This document shows positions 8,467-17,585 of a stretch of 64,000 nt of DNA, one piece after another; positions within the stretch are counted from its first letter, which is position 1; each line of letters starts with the position of its first letter. The position numbers were made by a program, and so were the translations under genes. The stretch spans positions 197,859 to 261,858 of the forward strand of contig MEGH01000003.1 of the NCBI GenBank assembly GCA_001725415.1, given 5' to 3'. The notes under the pieces are model-generated. The model ran no database searches, was not told the DNA's origin, and saw only the letters and a program-made list of their open reading frames with translations. This stretch comes from Pseudonocardia sp. SCN 73-27. GTDB taxonomy: Bacteria; Actinomycetota; Actinomycetes; Mycobacteriales; Pseudonocardiaceae.

Positions 8467-8982
8467 TCAGCTCAGGGCGCAGGACGCGGTGCCGCGGTAA
8501 TGCGCCTGGTCCCAGGTCGTGGCGTCGAAGGTGATCTCCAACCGGCCGTCACGGACCGTGGCGACCGCGGTGGCCTTGCCCGTGCGGCCGTCGGAGGCGG
8601 TGTAGTCGGTGCCGTAGTCCGAGCCGGCCTTCGTCGAGTTCCAGCTCATCCGGACCTCGCCGGGACCGTCGCCGACCGGGGTCTCGATGAACAGGCCCTC
8701 GATCGTCTCGGCGGCCGCGTCGGCGGGGCCGAAGGAGAGGGTGGCGCGGCCGGCGTCGCTGCTGCATCGGGTGACGTCGGCGGCGGTCGTCGCGGTGATG
8801 GTGTGGGTGCCGACGCGGGTGGCCATGCGACCGTCGGTGACGACGTCGATGGTGGCGGTCGCGAGGGCGGCCGGGGCGGGCACCGGGGCGGATGCTCCGG
8901 CGGTCGGGGTGGAGCAGGCGGCGGCGGAGGCGGCGAGGATCAGGGCGGGGACGACGAGGAGCGTCTTCTCGGCGGTGCGCAT
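8467..8982 (-). CDS. Small secreted lipoprotein of unknown function
   Basis: 171 residues. A charged N-terminus (MRTAEK), a hydrophobic stretch (LLVVPALILAASAAA) and C23 in an AAAC lipobox predict lipidation and anchoring outside the membrane. The mature part is Thr/Ala-rich beta-type sequence with two further cysteines (C73 region and near the C-terminus) that could pair. This resembles the LppX/LpqH-like antigen family of mycobacteria in outline only. ATG 8982 has no SD, but TAGCGT lies exactly 7 bases upstream, pointing to a leaderless mRNA. Longer in-frame starts would destroy the signal peptide. Confidence 0.7.
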   Translation of the reverse strand: MRTAEKTLLVVPALILAASAAACSTPTAGASAPVPAPAALATATIDVVTDGRMATRVGTHTITATTAADVTRCSSDAGRATLSFGPADAAAETIEGLFIETPVGDGPGEVRMSWNSTKAGSDYGTDYTASDGRTGKATAVATVRDGRLEITFDATTWDQAHYRGTASCALS

Positions 8983-9153
8983 GGGAGGAACGCTACGAAT
9001 CCGGCGGTCCCAGAAGCAGGGTGCGGACAGGCAGGTCGGGGGTGGTGTCCACACCCGCGTCCGGTGCGGACAGTACGAGCGGCGGGGCCGCACGACCCGA
9101 CGTACGTCGGTTGTCGACGCCAGAGACTTCTCCGGACGACGGCCGGTACAAGT

Positions 9154-9387
9154 GGGGCCGCCCTCTCCACCACCACGCTGGGCGTCACGCCCGCGCAGGC
9201 CTCGACCCTCGCCGGACGGGAGTTCTTCCCGCAGCTCATCTCCGGCCCGTTCGCGCACGGCCTCACCCCCGCGCTCGGTTTCGCCGCCGCCGCGTGTCTG
9301 GTCGCGGCCGTCGCGTCGGTGCTGCGCGGCGGGAGGTACCACTGGAGCGAGCCCGACCCAGCTCCGCGGGCCGCCGCGAACGTCTGA
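9154..9387 (+). pseudogene. C-terminal fragment of an MFS multidrug-type transporter
   Basis: The frame ending at 9387 reads LSTTTLGVTPAQASTLAGRE, then a last transmembrane segment ALGFAAAACLVAAVASVLRG and RYHWSEP, typical of the C-terminus of EmrB/QacA-type exporters. About 400 upstream residues are missing and nothing homologous precedes 9154, so this is a 5'-deleted remnant. Upstream, 8983-9153 holds no gene; it contains a perfect 14-bp palindrome CCGACGTACGTCGG at 9097-9110 that could be a regulator site from the lost transporter. Confidence 0.65.
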
Positions 9388-9399
9388 CACGCTGCGGAG

Positions 9400-10611
9400 G
9401 TGTTCGGCTTCCACGCCTCGACGATCCGTCTCGACAACGGCTGGTTCGTCGCATTCGTGCTGGTCGTGGCGGTGTTCCTGGTCGCGCTCGTGCCGTGGCG
9501 CTGGGACGCGTGGCGCCGCCGCCGCACCTGGCGCAGCGTCACGACGGTCGTCGCCGTCGTCGGGGTCGTCGTCGCCACCGCGGCGGGCGCCAACTACCTC
9601 GGCTCCTTCTACCCGACGCTCGGCTCGCTGCTCGGCTCGTCCGGCAACCCCGGCGAGGGCACCCACGCCGACATCGGACCCGACGGCGTCGACCTCGCCG
9701 CCGCCATGCCGGTCATCGCCGCCCGCAGCGCCGAGGGCCACGGCACCGTCCTGCACATGGTCTTCCACGGCGACCGCTCCGGCATCACCCGCGACGCCGA
9801 CATCTACCTCCCTGCCGGCTACACCGATCCCGCCGACGCCGCCGTCCACTACCCCGTCGTCGAGTGGCTCCCCGGTTTCCCCGGCGAACCGCGCGAGGTC
9901 GTCGCCCTCTTCGGCGTCACCGACCTCATCGACGCCGCCATCGCCGACCACCGCATGCCGCCCGCGATCGTGCTCGTCCCCGACATCAACGGCGAACCCC
10001 GCTTCGGCCACGACGAGGAATGTGTCGACGCCCAGCGCGGCGCCGCCGACGACACCTACCTGACGACGGACCTGCGCGACTGGGCGCAGAAGACGCTGCG
10101 GGTGCGCCCGGAGCGGGAGGCGTGGGCGCTGTCGGGCTGGTCGTCGGGCGGGTACTGCGCCATGAACCTGGCCCTGCGCCACCCCGACATGTACTCGATC
10201 GCGATCAGCCAGTCCGGCTACGACCGCACCCCCGACGACATCGTCACCGGCGACCTCTTCGCCGGCCGCGCCGACCTGTCGGCCGCCAACGACGTCGTCG
10301 CCCACCTGCGCGACCACCCCGCCCCGACCGCGATCCTCGCCACCGCGGGCGCCGACGAGGCCGACGAGCAGGCCGCCCTCGCGCGGCTCCGCGCCGCCGT
10401 CGTTCCGCCCGTCACGCTGACGACGCACACCTTCCCCGGCGGCGGGCACAACCAGGTCGCCGTCCGCGCCCAGCTGCCGGCGCTGGTCGACTGGCTGGGC
10501 CGCCGGCTCCCCGCCCCCGTCGCCCCGAGCAGTCCCCCCGACGGCACCCAGGTCCACCCGCCCGCCGCAGTGGACCCGCCCACACTCCCGGTACCCGACC
10601 CACCCCTGTGA
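9400..10611 (+). CDS. Membrane-anchored alpha/beta-hydrolase esterase (esterase D / antigen 85-like)
   Basis: 403 residues. Two transmembrane helices near residues 17-34 and 46-64 are separated by an Arg-rich loop, followed by an esterase domain facing outward. The nucleophile elbow GWSSGG lies near residue 248, with the acid in AGADEADEQ and the His in GGGHNQ. The C-terminus is Pro-rich. This organisation is common in actinobacterial esterases and mycolyltransferase relatives; acyl-ester hydrolysis or transfer at the envelope is inferred. The GTG at 9400 is 12 bases after the MFS remnant stop and has only a weak SD. Confidence 0.75.
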   Translation: MFGFHASTIRLDNGWFVAFVLVVAVFLVALVPWRWDAWRRRRTWRSVTTVVAVVGVVVATAAGANYLGSFYPTLGSLLGSSGNPGEGTHADIGPDGVDLAAAMPVIAARSAEGHGTVLHMVFHGDRSGITRDADIYLPAGYTDPADAAVHYPVVEWLPGFPGEPREVVALFGVTDLIDAAIADHRMPPAIVLVPDINGEPRFGHDEECVDAQRGAADDTYLTTDLRDWAQKTLRVRPEREAWALSGWSSGGYCAMNLALRHPDMYSIAISQSGYDRTPDDIVTGDLFAGRADLSAANDVVAHLRDHPAPTAILATAGADEADEQAALARLRAAVVPPVTLTTHTFPGGGHNQVAVRAQLPALVDWLGRRLPAPVAPSSPPDGTQVHPPAAVDPPTLPVPDPPL

Positions 10612-10615
10612 GCGC

Positions 10616-10631
10616 CCCGCATTCATGCGGG
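10616..10631 (+). terminator. Short hairpin after the esterase gene
   Basis: CCCGCAT and ATGCGGG flank a two-base centre just after the esterase stop. It is a 7-bp stem with no T-tract, so a weak terminator or transcript-end stabiliser. Confidence 0.35.
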
Positions 10632-10678
10632 AAGACCGGCGCCGCCGCTCATGGACGGACGGCAGGCCTCCGGCCCTC

Positions 10679-10718
10679 GTGAGTGGCGTTATTGGCCATA
10701 GCCAATAACGCCACTCAC
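10679..10718. repeat. 40-bp palindrome, copy 1 (convergent gene junction)
   Basis: Perfect 18-bp stem GTGAGTGGCGTTATTGGC with loop CATA, between the convergent esterase and gnd genes. The outer GTGAG/CTCAC matches the copies at 19066, 23936 and 62536, while the inner stem differs but is fully compensated. It probably acts as a bidirectional transcription end here. Confidence 0.8.
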
Positions 10719-10722
10719 GGGT

Positions 10723-12156
10723 TCAGTCGGTGCGGACCTCGGTGCCGTCCTGGGCCCAGCGTGTGTGGAAGGCGCCTTCCTCGTCGATGCGCTGGTAGGT
10801 GTGGGCGCCGAAGAAGTCGCGCAGGCCCTGGATGAGGTTGGCGGGGCCGCGCTCGCGGCGGTAGCCGTCGTAGTAGCTCAGGCTCGACGAGAACGCCGGG
10901 ATGGCGACGCCCTGCTCCGTCGCGGTCACGACCACCCGCCGCCAGGCGTCCTGCGCGTCGGCGACGGCCTCGGTGAAGTACGGGACCATCAGCAGGTTGT
11001 CGAGGTCGGGGTGCTCGGCGTAGGCGTCACGGATCCGGTTGAGGAACTGCGCCCGGATGATGCAGCCGCCCCGCCAGATGGTGGCCATCTCGCCCAGGTG
11101 GAGGTCCCAGTCGTTCTGCACCGATGCGGCCCGCATCTGGGCGAAGCCCTGGGCGTAGGCGACGACCTTGGAGGCGTAGAGCGCCTGCCGGATGTCGTCG
11201 ACCAGGCTCTCGTCGACCTTCCTGCTGGGCGTCGGGCCAGCGAGGGTCTTCGCGGCGGCGGCGCGTTCGCTGCGCAGCGCGGAGAGGCCGCGGGCGAAGA
11301 CCGCCTCGGTGATGCCGGTGAGCGGGATGCCCAGGCCGAGGGCGTCGATGGCGGTCCAGGTGCCGGTGCCCTTCTGCCCGGCCTGGTCGACGATGACGTC
11401 GACGAGGGGGCCGCCGGTCTTCTCGTCGACCTTGGCGAGGACCTTGCCGGTGATCTCGATGAGGAACGACTCGAGGTCGCCGGTGTTCCATTCCTCGAAG
11501 ATCTTGCCGATGGCGGGGGCGTCGAGCCCGACGACGTGGGTGAGCAGGTCGTAGGCCTCGACGATGAGCTGCATGTCGGCGTACTCGATGCCGTTGTGCA
11601 CCATCTTCACGTAGTGCCCGGCGCCGCCGGGTCCGACGTGGACGACGCAGGGCGTGCCGTCCACCTTCGCGGCGATGGCCTCGAAGATCTCCTCGACCTC
11701 GGCGTAGGCCTCGGGGTCGCCGCCAGGCATGATGCTCGGCCCGAGCAGCGCGCCCTCCTCGCCGCCGGAGACGCCGACGCCCATGAAGCGGATGCCGTTG
11801 GCCTCGCACTCGGCGGTGCGGCGGACGGTGTCGGGGAAGTGGGAGTTGCCGGCGTCGATGATGATGTCGCCCTTGTCGAGCAGGGGCGTGAGCTCTTCGA
11901 TGACGCTGTCGACGGGCTTGCCCGCCTTGACCATGACGATGATGCGGCGCGGTGTCTCGAGCGCGTCGACGAACTCCTCCAGCGACTGGGTGCCGGTGAA
12001 GTCGCCCGCGCCTCCGAACTGCTCGATGAACTCAGTGGTCTTCGACCCGGTGCGGTTGTGGACCGCGACGGCCACGCCGCGGCTCGCGATGTTGCGGGCC
12101 AGGTTCGCGCCCATCACCGCCAGCCCGGTGACCCCGATCCGGCTCTGTCCCGCCAT
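10723..12156 (-). CDS. gnd: 6-phosphogluconate dehydrogenase, decarboxylating
   Basis: A 477-residue cytosolic enzyme of the oxidative pentose phosphate pathway: 6-phosphogluconate + NADP+ to ribulose 5-phosphate + CO2 + NADPH. Seen are the N-terminal Rossmann motif GVTGLAVMGANLA, HNRT (NADP-type), the substrate motif GVGVSGGEEGA, HVGPGGAGHYVKMVHNGIEY with the catalytic Lys, and C-terminal RIDEEGAFHTRW. Length is that of the long (477-aa, GndA) type. ATG 12156 has SD AAGGAG. It converges with the esterase and runs divergently from the histidine phosphatase at 12273. Confidence 0.97.
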   Translation of the reverse strand: MAGQSRIGVTGLAVMGANLARNIASRGVAVAVHNRTGSKTTEFIEQFGGAGDFTGTQSLEEFVDALETPRRIIVMVKAGKPVDSVIEELTPLLDKGDIIIDAGNSHFPDTVRRTAECEANGIRFMGVGVSGGEEGALLGPSIMPGGDPEAYAEVEEIFEAIAAKVDGTPCVVHVGPGGAGHYVKMVHNGIEYADMQLIVEAYDLLTHVVGLDAPAIGKIFEEWNTGDLESFLIEITGKVLAKVDEKTGGPLVDVIVDQAGQKGTGTWTAIDALGLGIPLTGITEAVFARGLSALRSERAAAAKTLAGPTPSRKVDESLVDDIRQALYASKVVAYAQGFAQMRAASVQNDWDLHLGEMATIWRGGCIIRAQFLNRIRDAYAEHPDLDNLLMVPYFTEAVADAQDAWRRVVVTATEQGVAIPAFSSSLSYYDGYRRERGPANLIQGLRDFFGAHTYQRIDEEGAFHTRWAQDGTEVRTD

Positions 12157-12272
12157 CGTTCGCTCCTTGTCCGTCGGTACCCCTGCGTCGTTACCTGCCG
12201 ATCATCCTGCCCGTTCCGCAGCCCGGTACGAACCGCCGTGTGGCGTCCGCGACGCCGGTAGCGTCCGGCGGT

Positions 12273-13031
12273 ATGTACGAGGTGGTGCTGCTCCGGCACG
12301 GCGAGACACTCGGGTACGACGGTGATCATGGTCTGACGCCGCGGGGTGAGGAGCAGGCACGGGCCCGGGGGAAGGCGTTGGCGGCGGAGATCGCGCCGGG
12401 TGCGCGGGTGCTGATGCCGCATGCGCGGACGTCGCGGGCGACGGCGACGGCGGTGACGTTGCGGGCGGCGCTGGTGGCCGAGGGTGTCGACGAGTCGGTG
12501 CTGGGCGAGCTGTACGCGGAGCCGCACTTCGACAACCTGCGGTTCTCGCTGGACGGGGAGGTCGTCGACACGTCGGTGGCGGTGGCGGCGCGGCTGGCGC
12601 TGCCCGAGGGGCACGACGACGACTGGGTCCGGGAGTACGACCGGTTCGACAGCGACTACCGCGAGGTCGCGGCCGCGGGTGGGCCGATCGAGTTCTGGGT
12701 GCACGAGCCGACGGTGTACTTCGAGCCGCCGCAGCTGGCGGTGCTGCGGACGTGGCTGGGGATCGAGGCGCTGGGCGCCCGTCTCCGCGACGCGGGGGCG
12801 GAGCTCGCCCTCGTCTGCACCCACTCGGCTCCGATGCGCGCGTTCGCCGCGACGACGTTCGGGGTCGACCTCGGCGAGCCGGAGAACCTGGAGCCGATCC
12901 GCATCCGGGTCGAGGAAGGCGTGGACGACTGCACCGCACGTGTCGACTACCGCGACCGCACGGTCACCACACGGATCCCGCAGCCGCCCGCCTGGATCGA
13001 CCGCGCGTGGCTGGACTCCTACGGACGTTGA
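12273..13031 (+). CDS. Histidine phosphatase family protein
   Basis: A 252-residue phosphoglycerate-mutase-like phosphatase. The phosphohistidine motif LLRHGET is at residues 6-12, and the second His is in LVCTHSAPMRAF. Between them it has an unusually acidic region (residues ~75-150), so the substrate is unlike that of typical GpmB proteins. ATG 12273 is chosen over an in-frame ATG at 12240: the protein then begins at the motif, and a TAGCGT -10 lies 8 bases upstream (leaderless). Confidence 0.8.
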   Translation: MYEVVLLRHGETLGYDGDHGLTPRGEEQARARGKALAAEIAPGARVLMPHARTSRATATAVTLRAALVAEGVDESVLGELYAEPHFDNLRFSLDGEVVDTSVAVAARLALPEGHDDDWVREYDRFDSDYREVAAAGGPIEFWVHEPTVYFEPPQLAVLRTWLGIEALGARLRDAGAELALVCTHSAPMRAFAATTFGVDLGEPENLEPIRIRVEEGVDDCTARVDYRDRTVTTRIPQPPAWIDRAWLDSYGR

Positions 13032-13056
13032 CCCAGGAGCGCTGAACAGCACCCTC

Positions 13057-13851
13057 CTAGAACGCCGGCCACGGGATCGCCGGCCCGTAGCCCGAGGGCT
13101 CCGGGTACCGCGGCGCGGCGAGCAACCTGTCGACACGTGAGGTCAGGGCCGCGACCTCGCTGAGCGTGATGTGCTCGTTGAGCGTGTCGGCCAGCCCGCC
13201 GTCGAGCGCGCTGCGCAGCTTCTCCAGACCGGCCACGACCGCGCCCGGCAGGTCGTCGCCGACCCATCCCCACAGCACGGTGCGCAGCTTCTCCTCGACG
13301 TGCATCGTCAGCCCGTGGTCGACGCCGTAGACGCGACCGTCGACCCCGGCGAGGACGTGCCCGCCCTTGCGGTCGGCGTTGTTGGCGACGACGTCGAAGG
13401 CGGCCATGGCGGCGAGCTGCGGGTCGTCGGCATGGACGAGAACGGCGGGGTCGCCGGCGCCGTCGCGGGCCCGCAGGACGCGCTTCCACCCCTTGGGCAC
13501 CTTCTTCGGCGCGCAGACGTCGATCAGCTCGCGCTCGTCGGTGTCGACCCAGACCTGCAGCATGCCGGGGCCGAAGGGGCCGTTCTCGCGCAGGATCGTG
13601 GGCGGCACGACGTGCAGCTCCGACGCCTCGGACACCAGGAACGCGGCGACCTCACGGCCGGCGAGGGTGCCGTCGGGGAAGTCCCACAGCGGGCGTTCGC
13701 CCCGCACCGGCTTGTAGACGCACTCCAGCTCGGTGCCGTCGAGCGCGATCGTCCCGAACAGGGTGGTATTGGAGGCGTCGACGAGGCGGCCGGTGATGTC
13801 GATCTTTCCGACGGTGAGCACCTCGTGCACCGCCGGGTCGCGAAGGTCCAC
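13057..13851 (-). CDS. SCO1664-family protein (PI3/PI4-kinase-like fold)
   Basis: A 264-residue member of an actinobacterial family with a degenerate lipid/protein-kinase fold: a beta-rich N-terminus with ECVYKP (nucleotide-binding Lys), a catalytic-loop-like DVVANNADRKGGH and a metal-binding-like YGVDHGL. Kinase activity is unproven. It starts 9 bases after the DUF3090 stop and follows that gene and the phosphomutase, the arrangement known from Streptomyces SCO1664 and M. tuberculosis Rv2133c. That synteny includes mycothiol ligase (mshC) in mycobacteria, which is not in this window. Confidence 0.82.
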   Translation of the reverse strand: MDLRDPAVHEVLTVGKIDITGRLVDASNTTLFGTIALDGTELECVYKPVRGERPLWDFPDGTLAGREVAAFLVSEASELHVVPPTILRENGPFGPGMLQVWVDTDERELIDVCAPKKVPKGWKRVLRARDGAGDPAVLVHADDPQLAAMAAFDVVANNADRKGGHVLAGVDGRVYGVDHGLTMHVEEKLRTVLWGWVGDDLPGAVVAGLEKLRSALDGGLADTLNEHITLSEVAALTSRVDRLLAAPRYPEPSGYGPAIPWPAF

Positions 13852-13860
13852 GTGCGGGCG

Positions 13861-14430
13861 TCAGTCGGTCATCGGGGAACGCTGGTGGAACCCGTTGAGC
13901 CGCACGCACACGTGGCCGGCGGGGTCGAGCGGTTCGGCACACAGCGGGCAGGGCGCCCGCCCGGCCGAGACGACGAGCTCGGCGCGCTCGGCGAACGCTT
14001 TGGCCTGCGGCGGCGAGAGGAACACGCGCAGTGCGTCGGGGCCCTCGTCGGTGTCGTCGAGGACGACCGACTCGTCGACCTCCTCCTCGGTCACCGCGAG
14101 CAGCTCGACGACGATCGACCGGGTGTCGGCGTCCCAGCCCAGGCCCATGGTGCCGACGCGGAACTCCTCCTCCAGCGGCACGGCGAGCGGGTCGGTGTCG
14201 GGGTCCCCGCCGGTGGGGGCGGGCAGCTCCTGGCCGAAGCGGCGGTTGACCTCCTGCAGCAGGGCGGCGATGCGCTCGGCGAGGACGGAGACCTGCTGCT
14301 TCTCCAGCAGCACGCTGATGGTACGGGCCTGCTCGGCGGCCTGGAGGTAGAACGACCGGTCGCCGGGCTCGCCGACGGTGCCCGCGACGAAGCGCTCGGG
14401 CCGGCGGAAGACGTGGATGACGCGTGACAT
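13861..14430 (-). CDS. DUF3090 family protein with C-terminal zinc-ribbon-like motif
   Basis: 189 residues starting MSRVIHVFRRPERFVAGTVG, the typical DUF3090 N-terminus. An acidic middle region is followed by CPLCAEPLDPAGHVC, two Cys pairs that probably bind zinc. Function unknown. ATG 14430 is selected over an upstream in-frame ATG because GGAGGT precedes it at correct spacing. It sits between the phosphomutase and SCO1664-family genes in a conserved actinobacterial order. Confidence 0.85.
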   Translation of the reverse strand: MSRVIHVFRRPERFVAGTVGEPGDRSFYLQAAEQARTISVLLEKQQVSVLAERIAALLQEVNRRFGQELPAPTGGDPDTDPLAVPLEEEFRVGTMGLGWDADTRSIVVELLAVTEEEVDESVVLDDTDEGPDALRVFLSPPQAKAFAERAELVVSAGRAPCPLCAEPLDPAGHVCVRLNGFHQRSPMTD

Positions 14431-14500
14431 GGCACCTCCGAGAGTAGGCCACCTGCCCACGGCGGGCACACCCGTGACGGGACGGACACCCGCCGGTGGG

Positions 14501-15196
14501 TCAGGTGGAGCCGCCGACGACGGCGTCGGAACTGCGCTTGGTGGACCTGCGGCGCCGCGGCTTGGGCGGCACGATGCCTGCGAGGTCGCCCCCGAGGTCG
14601 TTGACCTTGGCGACGAACGGGCGGGTATCGGTGTAGTGCACGACGCTCACCGAGCAGGTGTCGACCATGATCCGCTGGAAGTTGTCCAGGTGGGTGGCCA
14701 GGGCGTCGGCCAGCACGGACTTGATGACGTCACCGTGGCTGCACGCGAGCCACACCGCACTCGGGCCGTGCTGCTCGGCGATGCGGGCGCCGTGCGCGCG
14801 GACGGCCGCGACCGCCCGGGCCTGCATGCCGGCGAGGCCCTCGCCGCCGGGGAACACCGCCGCCGACGGGTGGGCCTGCACGACCTTCCACAGCGGTTCC
14901 TTGGCCAGCGTCTTGAGCGAGCCGCCCGTCCAGTCGCCGTAGTCGACCTCGGACAGCTCGTCCTCGACGGTCGGCACGAGCTTGCGGTCGATCGCGAGCG
15001 GCTCGACGGTCTGGCGGCAGCGGGTCATCGGCGAGGTGACGATCTCGGCGATCGGGATGCCCGCGAGCCGCTCCACCACCTTCTCGGCCTGACCGAGGCC
15101 GGTCTCGTCGAGCTCCACGCCGGGGCTGCGCCCGGCCAGTACGCCGGCCGCGTTGGCCGACGACCGGCCGTGCCGCAGCAGGATCAAGGTCGTCAC
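14501..15196 (-). CDS. MSMEG_4193-type phosphomutase/histidine phosphatase
   Basis: A 231-residue histidine phosphatase with the phosphohistidine motif LILLRHGRSSANAAG at residues 4-18, TSPMTRCRQT and a second His in LACSHGDVIKSVLADALA. The C-terminus is a basic Lys/Arg tail after residue ~208. GTG 15196 has no SD, but TAGGGT lies 7 bases upstream, which suggests leaderless initiation. It is the first gene of the DUF3090-SCO1664 set and lies just downstream of uppP. Confidence 0.85.
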   Translation of the reverse strand: MTTLILLRHGRSSANAAGVLAGRSPGVELDETGLGQAEKVVERLAGIPIAEIVTSPMTRCRQTVEPLAIDRKLVPTVEDELSEVDYGDWTGGSLKTLAKEPLWKVVQAHPSAAVFPGGEGLAGMQARAVAAVRAHGARIAEQHGPSAVWLACSHGDVIKSVLADALATHLDNFQRIMVDTCSVSVVHYTDTRPFVAKVNDLGGDLAGIVPPKPRRRRSTKRSSDAVVGGST

Positions 15197-15235
15197 CGCA
15201 CCGACCCTACGTGTGCCGGGCGGGCCGGCGCCCTT

Positions 15236-16057
15236 CTAGGTCGCGGAGACCGCGCCGATCGCGAGTGCCGCGAAGAGCGCCACACCCAGCGCGATGCGGT
15301 AGGCCACGAACACGTACACGGTGTTGTTCTGCACGTACTTGAGCAGCCAGGCGATGATCACGTAGCCGACGGCGAACGCGATGATGGTGCCGACGACCAT
15401 CTGCGGGCCGCTCGTCAGGCCGGACTCCGTGACGTCGCCGATCTGGAACAGGCCCGCCGCGACGACCGCGGGGATGGCGAGCAGGAACGAGTAGCGGACG
15501 GCGGCGGGCCGGTCGAGGCCGAGCGCGAGGCCTGCGGTGATCGTGCCGCCCGACCGTGACACCCCCGGGATCAGCGCCAGCGCCTGCGCGAACCCGAGGA
15601 CGATGCCGTCACGGACGGTGAGCTGGCCGAGCGGGCGGTTCTGCTTGCCGTAGCGCTCGGCCAGGCCGAGCAGGATGCCGAACACGACCATCGTCGTCGC
15701 GACGATCCACAGGTTGCGGGCGACCGTCTCGATGGAGTCCTTGAACAGGAAGCCGAGGATGCTGATCGGAACGGTGCCGATGATCACCAGCCAGGCGAGA
15801 CGGTAGTCGTTGGTGGCGCGCACCTCGGCGTTGGTGAAGCCGCGGAACCACGTCTTCACGAGGTTCCAGATGTCCTTCGCGAAGTAGATCAGGACGGCCG
15901 CCTCCGTCCCCAGCTGGGAGACGGCGGTGAACGCGGCACCGGGGTCGTTGCCGAAGAACGCCCCGGACACGATCCGCAGGTGCGCCGACGACGAGATCGG
16001 GAGGAACTCCGTCAGCCCCTGGACGACGCTCAGGACGACGACCTCGAACCAGCTCAC
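15236..16057 (-). CDS. uppP: Undecaprenyl-diphosphate phosphatase
   Basis: A 273-residue integral membrane enzyme (BacA/UppP) that dephosphorylates undecaprenyl pyrophosphate to recycle the lipid carrier for peptidoglycan synthesis; loss lowers, and high dosage raises, bacitracin tolerance. Both signature motifs are visible: [16 protein letters not shown] near the N-terminus and [13 protein letters not shown] in the middle, with about eight hydrophobic helices. GTG 16057 is preceded by GGAGCAGG. Length fits the family exactly; longer frames continuing upstream are not coding. Confidence 0.95.
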   Translation of the reverse strand: MSWFEVVVLSVVQGLTEFLPISSSAHLRIVSGAFFGNDPGAAFTAVSQLGTEAAVLIYFAKDIWNLVKTWFRGFTNAEVRATNDYRLAWLVIIGTVPISILGFLFKDSIETVARNLWIVATTMVVFGILLGLAERYGKQNRPLGQLTVRDGIVLGFAQALALIPGVSRSGGTITAGLALGLDRPAAVRYSFLLAIPAVVAAGLFQIGDVTESGLTSGPQMVVGTIIAFAVGYVIIAWLLKYVQNNTVYVFVAYRIALGVALFAALAIGAVSAT

Positions 16058-16138
16058 GAACCTGCTCCACACCGGTAGGACGACACGGCGAGGCACCGTA
16101 CCGGGGGCTCCTGAGGAGGCTGCCAATAGGCTGACCCG

Positions 16139-17083
16139 GTGCGGCGCAGACAGGTCGGGACCAGCGGCCTCCAGGTGTCCCGGATCGGCCTGGGCACGAT
16201 GACCTGGGGCGACGACACCGACCTCGAGGCTGCGACCGACCAGCTCGTCACGTTCGTCGACGCGGGCGGCAGCCTCGTCGAGACGTGCGACGCCTACGCC
16301 GACGGCGCGGCCCAGGAGATCCTCGGCGAGGTGATGACGGACTCGGTGCCGCGCGAGGACGTGGTGATCTCCGCGCGGGGAGGGCTGCCCGGCGGTGCCT
16401 CCGGCGACCTCGGGGCGCGCGGTGCGCTGCTCGACGCGCTCGACGCGTCGCTGCGCAGGCTGCGGGTCGACCACGTCGACCTGTGGCAGCTGCCCGGCTG
16501 GGACGCCGCGGTGCCGCTGGAGGAGACGTTGTCGGCGGTGCAGGTCGCGGTGATGTCGGGCAAGGCCCGCTACGCCGGGCTCGTCGGGCCGTCGGGCTGG
16601 CAGCTGGCGACGGTCGTCGAGAAGGCCCGCACGACGTCCGGTGTCGCGGTCCCCGTCGCGGCGCAGGTCGAGTACTCGCTGCTCACGCGTGGCGTCGAGG
16701 TGGAGCTCGTGCCCGCCGCCGAGCACCACGGACTCGGGCTCGTCGCCTGGGCGCCGCTGGGTCGTGGCGTCCTCACCGGCAAGTACGTCGAGGGCACCCC
16801 GGCCGACTCGCGGGCCGCGTCGGCGGTGCTGGCGCCCTACGTCGAGGCACGCCGCAACGAGCGGTCCGCCCGCATCGTCCAGTCGGTCCTCACCGCCGCC
16901 GACGGGCTCGGCACCTCCCCGCTCGCCGTCGCGCTGGCGTGGGTGCGTGACCGGCCCGGTGTCGCGTCCGCGGTCGTCGGGGCCCGCGACGGCGCCCAGC
17001 TCGCGGCGTCGCTGGCCACCGAGAAGGTGGAGCTGCCCGCGGAGATCCGCGCAGCCCTCGACGACGTCAGCATCCCGATCTGA
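16139..17083 (+). CDS. Aldo/keto reductase
   Basis: A 314-residue TIM-barrel NADPH-dependent oxidoreductase of the broad AKR group. It begins [19 protein letters not shown] and has the catalytic Asp/Tyr region [21 protein letters not shown] and AQVEYSLL with the cofactor-binding C-terminus. The last motifs ([18 protein letters not shown]) match the family. It is divergent from uppP and in actinomycetes commonly accompanies it. GTG 16139 has a TAGGCT -10 6 bases upstream (leaderless type). Confidence 0.87.
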   Translation: MRRRQVGTSGLQVSRIGLGTMTWGDDTDLEAATDQLVTFVDAGGSLVETCDAYADGAAQEILGEVMTDSVPREDVVISARGGLPGGASGDLGARGALLDALDASLRRLRVDHVDLWQLPGWDAAVPLEETLSAVQVAVMSGKARYAGLVGPSGWQLATVVEKARTTSGVAVPVAAQVEYSLLTRGVEVELVPAAEHHGLGLVAWAPLGRGVLTGKYVEGTPADSRAASAVLAPYVEARRNERSARIVQSVLTAADGLGTSPLAVALAWVRDRPGVASAVVGARDGAQLAASLATEKVELPAEIRAALDDVSIPI

Positions 17084-17239
17084 CGGCCCGTGCGGACCGA
17101 ATCGACCCTGGCCGCGGGTGCTCGTCCGCGCATATGGTGAACAGCACGTCATCCGGCGTTCACCCGGTGGAGACGTCGTCGGGCAGGGCCCGGCGTGGGC
17201 ACGACCGGGCAGTCTGTCCGAGGGCAAGGAGGTGGGCCG

Positions 17240-17476
17240 GTGGCGTCGACCGGCACGGCTGCGCAGGAAACAGGAGATGCCGACGGGGACTGGGAGTACC
17301 GCCCCGTCCATCTGCCCGGGGACGTGACCCGGCTGACGGCGGCGGTACGACTGGCCATCCAGGCCGAGTCGGGCGGCTGGGAGCTCTCCCGCGTCAGGCT
17401 CTACCCGGGCGGGGTGCGGAAGGTCTGGCTGCGGCGCAAACGCTCCCTGTCGATGCTCCCCGAACCCACGTTCTGA
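17240..17476 (+). CDS. DUF5703 family small protein
   Basis: 78 residues ending in the DUF5703 core [31 protein letters not shown] and RKVWLRRKR. Function unknown; the M. tuberculosis counterpart appears to be Rv2137c, beside the uppP homologue. GTG 17240 is set by a strong SD, AAGGAGG (17226-17232) with seven-base spacing, which excludes the longer frame starting at 17195. It is probably co-transcribed with the aldo/keto reductase, 156 bases upstream. Confidence 0.82.
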   Translation: MASTGTAAQETGDADGDWEYRPVHLPGDVTRLTAAVRLAIQAESGGWELSRVRLYPGGVRKVWLRRKRSLSMLPEPTF

Positions 17477-17585
17477 CCCCGGTTGCGGCGGAGTTCTCAC
17501 CCGTGCGGGGCGCACGTCGTCTGTAATACATGCTTGCCGTGCGCCGATGATCCTGTGAACCAGCTGTGTGTTCAGGGGGATCACA

